DNA of 10,603 nt from Sporomusa sp. (GTDB taxonomy: Bacteria; Bacillota_C; Negativicutes; Sporomusales; Sporomusaceae). The stretch spans positions 1 through 10,603 of the forward strand of contig JAQSXM010000082.1 in assembly GCA_029256645.1 (NCBI GenBank). The letters run 5' to 3'. How positions within the stretch are numbered: the stretch's first letter is position 1; each line of letters opens with the position of its first letter. Shown piece after piece: positions 1-5,910 of this stretch. The translations under genes and the position numbers were made by a program. A model generated the notes under the pieces. It saw nothing but the letters and a program-made list of their open reading frames with translations, did no database searches and had not been told where the DNA came from.

Positions 1-452
1 CGCCACGGAAATACTTATAAACACTGCCAAAGATGTTGTGCCGCACGACTTCACCCCAAACCCGGTTGGAAAAATGGCTGCTGTATCTCAATAACGCCGC
101 AGGCGAAGAAATGGAGGAAATTGCCATGAGCGAACCGATGATTAGAAAAGCGCTCACCTGTGAGCAAATATTCACCAAAAATGCCCAGGAGCGGCGGCGC
201 TATGAACTGCGCGAAAAAGCCATTATGGAAGAGCAAACTCTTATTCACGGCGCCAAAGCGGAAGGCAAAATTGAGGGTGCGCGGGAGATGCTTCACACAA
301 TCATGGAGATGAAATTCGGCGACCAGGCTGTGGCACTATTTCCACTGGTGGCACACCTAAACAACCTAGACGCACTGGAGCGTCTCACCCGGCAATTTTT
401 TTCAGTCAATACAGCCGAAGAAGCAAACGAGCTTCTCCAGAAGTCTGTTTAA
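1..452 (+). pseudogene. Rpn-family nuclease/transposase, C-terminal fragment (copy 1)
   Basis: The readable frame starts at an ATG at 33 and gives 139 aa. These match the C-terminal half of Rpn-family proteins (PD-(D/E)XK nuclease family transposase, related to E. coli RpnA, which promote recombination). Recognisable pieces are LPK just before the ATG, then TRLEKWLLYL, the MSEPMIRKAL stretch, an Arg/Glu-rich helix, an AKAEGKIEGAREM helix, and a MKFGDQ...LERLTRQF tail. The nuclease core would lie upstream, outside the window. Homology to copy 2 continues upstream of the ATG, but an in-frame TAA lies at 18-20 and the alignment needs a 2-nt gap there. This copy is therefore probably frameshifted and the ATG at 33 is not a natural start. 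No ribosome site precedes it. The family assignment is firm; whether any product is made is doubtful. Confidence 0.7.
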
Positions 453-462
453 GGTAAAAGTA

Positions 463-507
463 AACCAGCATCCGGCAGGGATATCCCCGCTCAGGTGCTG
501 GTTTTTT
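463..507 (+). terminator. Intrinsic terminator after Rpn copy 1
   Basis: Arms AACCAGCATC (463-472) and GGTGCTGGTT (494-503) pair over 10 bp with one G-U wobble, followed by a T run to 507. The interior can pair further (GCAGGG with CCCCGC). It starts 11 nt after the stop codon of Rpn copy 1. Confidence 0.8.
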
Positions 508-710
508 CGTTGGCTAGTCGAGTATTTTGTTATTCCCGTAGAGACAGCCTGGTTGGCGCTTTCGCTGGCGGCATTTCCTTCCTTGATGACCAGATTGGCA
601 TCGTTGGTCGCAGCGTCAACGAGAATCGGCCGCAGTTTCCCCGGCCCAGATGGTACGCATCAGGGCCGGGTACTCCTCCGTCAGGTGCCGCAGGATGATG
701 TCCAGGCACC
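508..710 (+). other. Gene-free stretch between the Rpn copies
   Basis: About 200 nt, richer in G+C than the later intergenic regions. I see no gene with a start and ribosome site on either strand. On the minus strand two short protein-like readings appear in different frames: one beginning LDIILRHLTEEYPALMRTIW, ending at a TGA at about 616, and one including ILVDAATNDANLVIKEGN further on. They could be halves of one decayed gene, but I do not recognise the family. Confidence 0.4.
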
Positions 711-1238
711 CTGTTCTACTGGGCCAAGCTCTACCAAGGCCAGCTGCAGTCCGGGCAAAACCATTTCCTCTTAAATAAGACCGTCACCATCAACGTACTC
801 AATTTCAGTTGTCTGCCGGCCAAGGACATTATCATAATACCTTCCATATCCGTGGATATGATACCCACCAGGTCCTCAACGACGATCGGGAAATTCATTT
901 TCTGGAATTGCCGAAGCTGCTGTGCCGCACAGCTGCACCCCAAACCCGGCTGGAAAAATGGCTGCTGTATCTGAGTAACGCTGAAGGCGAAGAAATGGAG
1001 GAGGTTGCTATGAGTGAGCCAATGATTCGCAAAGCACTCACCTGTGAACAGATATTCACCAAAAGCGCCCAGGAACGGCGGCGCTATGAACTGCGCGAAA
1101 GTTACAATCCTGGAAATGAAATTTGGCACACAAGCCACTACTCTATTCCCGTTCTTGGATACCATGACTGACCTGGACACGTGGGATCGTATTACCCGCA
1201 GCTGCTTACAGCCAATACCCCGTGGAAGCAAGCGCTAG
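711..1238 (+). pseudogene. Rpn-family nuclease/transposase, degenerate (copy 2)
   Basis: A broken second copy of the same family. Homology begins abruptly at about 711 with FYWAKLYQGQLQSGQ and continues TVTINVLNF, the usual middle of Rpn proteins; the N-terminal part of the nuclease domain is absent. At about 820 the frame shifts, consistent with one base lost in the C run of CCGGCC, and the protein resumes as GHYHNTFHIR...EIHFLELPKLL, then TRLEKWLLYL and MSEPMIRKAL. After YELRE (1099) the frame changes again. Aligned with copy 1, the offset changes from 884 to 807, so 77 nt are missing here relative to copy 1. The last part, ILEMKFGTQA...WDRITRS, ends at the TAG at 1236-1238. Bases 906-1099 match copy 1 (22-215) closely without indels. 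No start or ribosome site remains, so it cannot encode a full product. Confidence 0.8.
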
Positions 1239-1276
1239 CAAAATGAGCCCTGACAACAGGATTTTTTCCTGGCTGG

Positions 1277-1305
1277 TTGCATATTTTCCTGCCTATGGGT
1301 ATAAT
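1277..1305 (+). promoter_or_regulatory. Sigma-A-type promoter of the antitoxin RNA
   Basis: TTGCAT (1277-1282), 17-nt spacer, perfect TATAAT (1300-1305). Predicted transcription start is near 1312. No open reading frame follows, so the promoter drives a non-coding RNA. Confidence 0.75.
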
Positions 1306-1311
1306 ATAAGA

Positions 1312-1430
1312 AAAGGACTGACGTGCTGATACACGCCAGCCCTACAGGCTGTCTAACCGGAAACGGTTAGCCCAGATGAAACGGTATTAAGAAATAACCG
1401 CCGTCCTTAGCTAGGGGCGGTTATTTCCTG
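1312..1430 (+). ncRNA. Candidate type I antitoxin RNA, antisense to the toxin 3' end
   Basis: A roughly 115-nt RNA inferred from the strong promoter just upstream and the terminator hairpin at 1392-1426. It contains no credible ORF but has clear structure. One hairpin is at 1315-1342 (GG/CC, CTG/CAG and CGTG/CACG pairs separated by A-C mismatches, 6-nt loop). Another is a perfect 7-bp stem CTAACCG/CGGTTAG with a GAAA tetraloop (1353-1370). It runs convergently into the toxin gene and overlaps its last codons and terminator, the layout of TxpA/RatA-type modules in Bacillus. The CTAACCG arm is also complementary to CGGTTAG in the toxin mRNA leader. The antitoxin role is inferred from layout; transcription is well supported by sequence. 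Confidence 0.65.
1392..1426. terminator. Shared bidirectional terminator of toxin and antitoxin
   Basis: A perfect 11-bp stem AAATAACCGCC (1392-1402) and GGCGGTTATTT (1416-1426); the interior TCCTTAGCTAGG can pair further. Both sides of the stem base are T-rich in the direction of reading, so it can stop the plus-strand RNA and the minus-strand toxin mRNA. The toxin stop codon (1421-1423) lies inside the stem. Confidence 0.75.
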
Positions 1431-1501
1431 TTTATGATCAAAACAACAAGTGTTGCAAATGCAATCATCAGATACATTGCCTCAAACATTGTGATCATCA
1501 T
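1421..1501 (-). CDS. Holin-like type I toxin peptide (26 aa)
   Basis: A very short protein that reads MMITMFEAMYLMIAFATLVV, then LIINRK. It has the hallmark of the small putative holin-like toxin family (Hol_Tox): a short start with an FEAMYLMIAF core, one hydrophobic membrane helix, and a short basic tail (NRK). Such peptides act at the cytoplasmic membrane and are usually silenced by an RNA antitoxin. The leader has a GGGGG ribosome site (1506-1510). It is too close to the first ATG (1501) but well placed for the second (1498) and usable for a third (1489), so the true start may be one of these. The leader folds over the ribosome site. The 3' end converges with the RNA at 1312-1430. The family call rests on recognised sequence character and toxicity is inferred. 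Confidence 0.75.
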   Translation of the reverse strand: MMITMFEAMYLMIAFATLVVLIINRK

Positions 1502-1502
1502 A

Positions 1503-1528
1503 CCACCCCCTTTCTACAAAGGGAATGG
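1503..1528 (-). promoter_or_regulatory. Leader hairpin hiding the toxin ribosome site
   Basis: In the toxin mRNA, 1518-1528 and 1503-1513 form an 11-bp stem (CCATTCCCTTT with AAAGGGGGTGG, two G-U wobbles) closed by a 4-nt GTAG loop. The whole GGGGG ribosome site is paired and the start codon is directly next to the stem. This should hold translation down until the structure is opened, as known for several type I toxins. Confidence 0.65.
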
Positions 1529-1557
1529 CTAACCGCTCCTAGACATCCTGTACGAAT

Positions 1558-1566
1558 AGTATAGCA
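1558..1566 (-). promoter_or_regulatory. Extended -10 promoter of the toxin mRNA
   Basis: Read on the minus strand the site is TGC TATACT, an extended -10 element (TGn) with 5/6 match to TATAAT. No good -35 is seen (TTTTTT at 17 nt). The predicted start near 1551 gives a leader of about 50 nt that includes the hairpin at 1503-1528. Confidence 0.55.
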
Positions 1567-1623
1567 TATTTTCCCAGGGTAAAAAAGAAAAGGGCGGTTT
1601 TTGTGTCCTGTTACACATAAACC

Positions 1624-1661
1624 GAAACGCCTACAGCACACTGATCCGCTGTAGGCGTTTC
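1624..1661 (-). terminator. Strong hairpin terminator after the 43-aa gene
   Basis: Perfect 14-bp arms GAAACGCCTACAGC (1624-1637) and GCTGTAGGCGTTTC (1648-1661) with a 10-nt loop, beginning 12 nt after the stop of the small gene at 1673-1804. It separates that gene from the toxin promoter. Confidence 0.8.
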
Positions 1662-1672
1662 TATTATCCCGA

Positions 1673-1804
1673 CTATTTACCCCGTCCGGTTTTCCGCATG
1701 GGCATTTTATTGTTTGTAGTTTTAGCCTTACTTGCCTTGGGGAATGGCTTATTATTTTCATTGGCCTTTTTCTTCTTTTCTTGTAGTAAAGCGAGTAAAT
1801 CCAC
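1673..1804 (-). CDS. Small basic protein of unknown function (43 aa)
   Basis: Starts at a GTG (1804) placed 8 nt after a near-perfect ribosome site AAAGGAGG and ends at TAG just before a strong terminator, so it is very likely a real gene despite its size. The product begins (M)DLLALLQEKKKKANENN and ends MPMRKTGRGK. A short leucine-rich helix is followed by a Lys/Asn-rich, probably disordered stretch and an Arg/Gly/Lys tail, which suggests nucleic-acid or ribosome contact. There is no membrane segment or cysteine. It lies 86 nt downstream of dbpA on the same strand with a possible promoter in between, so it may be expressed alone or by readthrough. I do not recognise a named family. Confidence 0.75.
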   Translation of the reverse strand: MDLLALLQEKKKKANENNKPFPKASKAKTTNNKMPMRKTGRGK

Positions 1805-1842
1805 TTAGAACTCCTCCTTTGCCAGCATCAACGTATACCTCT

Positions 1843-1872
1843 ATTTTACAACGCCATGTACCTATTAAGCAA
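1843..1872 (-). promoter_or_regulatory. Possible promoter of the 43-aa gene
   Basis: Read on the minus strand: TTGCTT (1872-1867), 18-nt spacer, TAAAAT (1848-1843). It lies between the dbpA stop and the small gene, with no terminator after dbpA, so both an own transcript and readthrough are possible. Confidence 0.45.
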
Positions 1873-1890
1873 GACTTGGTGCGTTCTTAA

Positions 1891-3330
1891 CTAAATAGTC
1901 CGAAAGCCTACTTGTTTTGTTGTATATAGCCTGCCTTTAATCTTTGTAGCCTGGAGGGCATCCATCACCAGAGGGCCTTTGCCGTCCAGGATTTCTACAT
2001 ACGAGCAGGTCTCCTGAACATCAATTATCCCAATATCCCCGGCACTAACCCCGGCAATGGCAGTGATGGCTCCCAGGATATCTCCCGGTCTCATTTTGGT
2101 TTTTTTACCGGCATTGATACGAATTCTGGTAATCTCACTATTTAGCTTGTCACTGATATCCGGTTTGTACGCCGGCTTGGCCTTATTATTCTCAGAAATC
2201 AGATTGCCACGCTCAACCGCCGCCCCTGTGGGCTGTTCCAGCCTGGGTATTTTATATTGCACAAATTCCTCGAGTGCCGCTAAGGCCCTTCGTTCAGCCA
2301 GGGTGACAAAGGTAATTGCCGCGCCGGCATTTCCCGCCCGCCCTGTCCGGCCAATACGGTGCACATACCCCTCATTATCCAAGGGAAAATCATAATTGAT
2401 CACCAGCGCGATCTCTGCCACATGAATCCCCCGTGCTGCCACATCAGTGGCAATCAGAAAGCGGAACTCGCCTCTTTTAAAGCCTTGAATGGCTGCTAAC
2501 CGCTCCCTTTGCTCCATTCCGCCATGGAGGGTTCCACAGAGATAGCCTGCATGTTTTAGTTCCACCGCCACCAGTTCTACTTTTTCCCTGGTGTTACAAA
2601 ACAAAATGCAGCTATCCGGCCGCTCAGTAACCACTATCTTTTTGACAAGCCTGAGTTTGTCGCTTTCTTCAACCTCATAGTAGCCCTGCTTAATTTTTTC
2701 TGTAGCCGGGCTTACCGGCTCAACCGCCAGCCTCACCGGATCTATCATGTATCTGCTGCATATCGCCTGGATTTGATCAGGCATTGTTGCGGAAAATACC
2801 AGAGTAACCCTGTCCCCGGGCAGCTTTGCGATAATTGCTTCAACCTGTTCAATAAAGCCCATATCCAGCATTTTGTCGGCTTCATCAATAATCAGATACT
2901 TGATTTCGGCCAGGTTGATACTACCACTGACAATATGATCAAATGTTCTGCCCGGCGTACCGACAATAACATGCACCCTTTGGCTTAACTCTCTTCTTTG
3001 TATCGCCATCGGCTGCCTGCCGTAAATAGCAGCACACCTTATTTTCTTAAACCGCCCGATATTAGCAATATCCTGTTTTACCTGTACCGCCAATTCCCGG
3101 GTTGGTGTAAGCACTAAGGCCTGTGGGCTCCTTTGCTCTATTGCGATCTTTTCGCAAACCGGGATGGCAAAAGCAGCCGTCTTGCCACTGCCGGTCTGTG
3201 ACTGCACAATAATATCCTGATCTGCAAAAACCAGGGGTATCACTTGTGTCTGAACCTCGGTCAGTGTTTCATAGCCTAAGGTTACCAATGCCTTTTTTAT
3301 TTCTTTACTAAATCCGTCTATGATCTTCAA
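1891..3330 (-). CDS. dbpA: ATP-dependent RNA helicase DbpA/YxiN
   Basis: A 479-aa DEAD-box helicase, the length I recall for B. subtilis YxiN. DbpA proteins bind hairpin 92 of 23S rRNA and remodel the peptidyl-transferase region during 50S assembly. Visible motifs in order: Q motif region (about 6-32), Walker A SQTGSGKT (44-51), PTREL (76-80), TPGR (125-128), DEAD (149-152), SAT (180-182), ARGIH (299-303) and HRIGRTGR (324-331). The C-terminal RNA-binding domain (about 403-475) carries GVSAGDIGIIDV and SYVEILDGKGP, which is diagnostic for DbpA/YxiN and absent from CshA-type helicases. Motif V reads ARGIH where DEAD-box proteins normally have ARGID. The start is a TTG at 3330. An in-frame TGA lies only three bases upstream, so no earlier start is possible, and the ribosome site (GAGGG) is unusually close. 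It lies 68 nt after the nuclease-helicase gene, possibly in one operon. Confidence 0.93.
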   Translation of the reverse strand: MKIIDGFSKEIKKALVTLGYETLTEVQTQVIPLVFADQDIIVQSQTGSGKTAAFAIPVCEKIAIEQRSPQALVLTPTRELAVQVKQDIANIGRFKKIRCAAIYGRQPMAIQRRELSQRVHVIVGTPGRTFDHIVSGSINLAEIKYLIIDEADKMLDMGFIEQVEAIIAKLPGDRVTLVFSATMPDQIQAICSRYMIDPVRLAVEPVSPATEKIKQGYYEVEESDKLRLVKKIVVTERPDSCILFCNTREKVELVAVELKHAGYLCGTLHGGMEQRERLAAIQGFKRGEFRFLIATDVAARGIHVAEIALVINYDFPLDNEGYVHRIGRTGRAGNAGAAITFVTLAERRALAALEEFVQYKIPRLEQPTGAAVERGNLISENNKAKPAYKPDISDKLNSEITRIRINAGKKTKMRPGDILGAITAIAGVSAGDIGIIDVQETCSYVEILDGKGPLVMDALQATKIKGRLYTTKQVGFRTI

Positions 3331-3398
3331 CCCTCATTCTCACAGATTAAATGCACTGCATTCTTTTATTTTGTGCCTGTCCGGAATATCTTAACCAT

Positions 3399-5774
3399 CT
3401 ACTGCATTAACCAAAATTGTTTTACTGCCGCGTCAATGCGGTTAACACTATTTGTGCGTATAGCGCCTTGCCATTCCCGCGGGAAGAGCCGCTTGTAGCG
3501 GGCTTGCGAAAACCGTTCATCAATAAGCAGAACCAGCCCCCGGTCCTGCTCGGTACGGATTACCCGCCCCGCGGCCTGCAAAACCTTGTTCATCCCCGGA
3601 TAGACATAGGCGTACTCAAACCCCTGGCGGCTATTCTTATCAAACCACTGCCTGATAATCTCCCGCTCCAGGCAAACCTTAGGCAACCCCACGCCAACGA
3701 CAATGGCACCCACAAGCCGCTCACCAATTAGATCAATGCCCTCACCGAATACGCCGCCAAGGACGGCGAAACCGACAAGCGTATCAACGTTGCCACAGGA
3801 GAATTGCTTCAGGAATTCATCCCGTTCTGCTTCAGTCATCTCGCCGGTTTGGCGAATTACCCTTGTTAACGGGTTTGCCAAGGAGAAACGCCGGTACACC
3901 TCCTCCATATACCGGTAGGATGGCAGGAATACCAGGTAGTTGCCGGCTCTGGCCCTGATTGCAGCTGTTATGCTTTCGACAATCGCTTCATAGGTCTTTT
4001 CCCGTGTCTTATAGGTGGTACTGATATTATCGGCGATAAGAAGGCCCAGATTCTCAGGGGAAAAGGGCGTGGGTACTGCAAGTTTACCATCCCCTTCCTC
4101 ACCCCCCAGTACCTCGGAAAAGTAATCAAGCGGGGTCAGTGTTGCGGAAAAGAAGATGGTCGCCCGCCCCCGCTGTGCAGCCTGCCGCAATAACTCCGCC
4201 GGGTTGACACAAAACAGCTTAAGTTTTACATCATTATCGATTTTCTCGACATATGTTACATACCGTTCATCATAGGTCTCAGCAGTTCGCAGGAAAGCAT
4301 TCACCTTGAAATAAATATCCAGGAGCTCTTCACGAAAGTCTGCCGGTTCATTTTTTGCCAGCCATTTTTCGGCTACCTCCATAAACCTTCTCAACATAGG
4401 AAGTATATCGGTGAACGGCTGTTCTCTCACACAATAGTCCGCTTCTCCCACTGCCGACTTTTCGCTGCATAGCTTGCCAGTCTTCAGCAGAAAGGTGTTT
4501 ATCTTGCCGGCCGCTTTAGCAAGCGGGGGGAGCTTATTGCTAAGCGTTTTCTTTACCGCCAGAAAGCTCTGCTTGGTTAACTCGGCCGAAAACATCTCCC
4601 GGGCCCGGTCAACAAGATTATGGGCCTCATCAACCAGGAAGCAATATTGTCCAATATTCTCAGAAAAGAAGCGTTTCAGATAGACCCGGGGGTCAAATAC
4701 ATAATTATAGTCACAGATGACCGCGTCAGCCCAAAACGCTAGATCGAGCGACAACTCGAAAGGACAAACCCGGTGTTTCCGGGCATAGTCTTCAATAACC
4801 TCACGGGTAAAGGACTCCACCTGCCAGCAGTCATTCAGCGCCAGGTTAACCCGGTCGTAATACCCCGCGGCATAGGGACATTCCTCCGGGGTACAGGCTG
4901 CCTCCGGCATAAAACAGGTTTTGTCCTTGGCGGTAAGTGTCAGCGTTTTACAGTGCAAACCGGCCTGCCGCAACCGGTCAAAGGCTTCTTCGGCTAACTG
5001 CCTGGTTACTGTTTTAGCCGTGAGGAAAAACAGTTTTTCCACCTGTCCCAGCCCCAGGGCTTTTACAGCCGGAAATATGGTTGCCATTGTTTTGCCGGTG
5101 CCTGTCGGGGCCTGAGCAAAGAGTTTAAGCCCCCTGCTAAGCGTCTTATATACGGCAACAGACAGCTGCCGCTGACCCTGGCGAAATGCTGAAAACGGAA
5201 ATTGCAGCAGCTCGGCAGAGGCATCCCGTACTGCCGCCCACTCCCCAAGCCGTTTAGCCCACAAAGCAAATTCACTTACCAGCGACTCAAAAAAAACAGC
5301 TAGCTCGGAAACAGAACAGTCTTGTTTAAACAGCTTGGTTTCCAAGGTATTGACCTGGCAGTACGTAATCTGGACGCCGATCTGATCCAGGCCATGCTGG
5401 GCGGCATAGATATAGGCATAGCATTTAGCCTGCGCCCAATGCAGGTTGTAGCCTGTTTCAATGGTTTCCAGGTCTTGCGTAACTGACTTAATCTCATCAA
5501 TAGTTATTTGCTCCAGGCCTGTTTCCGCTTTTGTTGTGATGATGCCATCGGCCCGCCCACTGATCTGTAAGACCACATCAGGCCGCTCAACTACGATAGC
5601 CAGGCTTACCTCCGACTGATACTCCGAGCCTTGGGCCTGTTGAAGCTTACGATGAATCTTACTCCCGTCAACTAAACGCGAACTCCCGGTAAAGGTTGCG
5701 GTCAAGTCTCCTGACCGGAGCACAAACTCAACTAAATTTCGCACCGAAGTCTTGATCACTTTATTTGCAGACAT
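3399..5774 (-). CDS. PD-(D/E)XK nuclease-DinG/XPD-type DNA helicase fusion
   Basis: A 791-aa two-part DNA repair enzyme. The N-terminal domain (about 1-180) is a Cas4/RecB-like PD-(D/E)XK nuclease: GRAD with Asp76, the DEIK motif (Glu94, Lys96) and the QxxxY motif (Gln115-Tyr119) are intact. The rest is a superfamily 2 helicase of the XPD/DinG type: Walker A APTGTGKT (222-229), DEAH (382-385), a SATLTPLDYF motif, GGVFGEGIDL, and QAAGRVIR near the C-terminus. Cys287, Cys294, Cys299 and Cys337 sit where the iron-sulfur cluster of this family belongs. Members should translocate 5'-3' on single-stranded DNA; coupling to a nuclease suggests processing of flaps or damaged ends. The ATG at 5774 has an AAGAGGG site about 10 nt upstream. 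It is divergent from the oxidoreductase at 5911 and 68 nt before dbpA. No phage or CRISPR neighbours are seen. The domain calls are firm, the cellular role is inferred. Confidence 0.88.
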   Translation of the reverse strand: MSANKVIKTSVRNLVEFVLRSGDLTATFTGSSRLVDGSKIHRKLQQAQGSEYQSEVSLAIVVERPDVVLQISGRADGIITTKAETGLEQITIDEIKSVTQDLETIETGYNLHWAQAKCYAYIYAAQHGLDQIGVQITYCQVNTLETKLFKQDCSVSELAVFFESLVSEFALWAKRLGEWAAVRDASAELLQFPFSAFRQGQRQLSVAVYKTLSRGLKLFAQAPTGTGKTMATIFPAVKALGLGQVEKLFFLTAKTVTRQLAEEAFDRLRQAGLHCKTLTLTAKDKTCFMPEAACTPEECPYAAGYYDRVNLALNDCWQVESFTREVIEDYARKHRVCPFELSLDLAFWADAVICDYNYVFDPRVYLKRFFSENIGQYCFLVDEAHNLVDRAREMFSAELTKQSFLAVKKTLSNKLPPLAKAAGKINTFLLKTGKLCSEKSAVGEADYCVREQPFTDILPMLRRFMEVAEKWLAKNEPADFREELLDIYFKVNAFLRTAETYDERYVTYVEKIDNDVKLKLFCVNPAELLRQAAQRGRATIFFSATLTPLDYFSEVLGGEEGDGKLAVPTPFSPENLGLLIADNISTTYKTREKTYEAIVESITAAIRARAGNYLVFLPSYRYMEEVYRRFSLANPLTRVIRQTGEMTEAERDEFLKQFSCGNVDTLVGFAVLGGVFGEGIDLIGERLVGAIVVGVGLPKVCLEREIIRQWFDKNSRQGFEYAYVYPGMNKVLQAAGRVIRTEQDRGLVLLIDERFSQARYKRLFPREWQGAIRTNSVNRIDAAVKQFWLMQ

Positions 5775-5846
5775 AAATTATTACCCTCTTGGTCTCAGCA
5801 TTTTTTCAGTACAAATCAATCAAAAGCACGCTATCAGCAGTCATAG

Positions 5847-5875
5847 TTGACGTCCCCGGGTAATTGTTGTAAGTT
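5847..5875 (+). promoter_or_regulatory. Promoter of the Gfo/Idh/MocA oxidoreductase gene
   Basis: TTGACG (5847-5852), 17-nt spacer, TAAGTT (5870-5875), 35 nt before the start codon. The -35 is strong and the -10 is weak. It lies in the divergent region shared with the nuclease-helicase gene. Confidence 0.5.
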
Positions 5876-5910
5876 AAGGGTAAACCCATTACAGAAAGGC
5901 AGGCTTTGTC

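Noticed and set aside
731..1231. 166-codon minus-strand reading opposite Rpn copy 2
   Set aside because: It is the antisense shadow of the degenerate Rpn copy; the same shadow (FAQFIAPP, IQQPFFQPGLG) appears opposite copy 1 at 51-296.
1312..1430. Riboswitch interpretation of the structured RNA
   Set aside because: No known aptamer consensus was recognised and no plus-strand gene follows; convergence on the toxin explains it better.
1498..1761. 87-codon minus-strand reading across the toxin leader and the 43-aa gene
   Set aside because: It runs through a perfect terminator and the toxin promoter in a different frame from both well-signalled small genes, and has no ribosome site.
2057..2395. 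112-codon plus-strand reading inside dbpA
   Set aside because: Antisense shadow of a strongly conserved gene.
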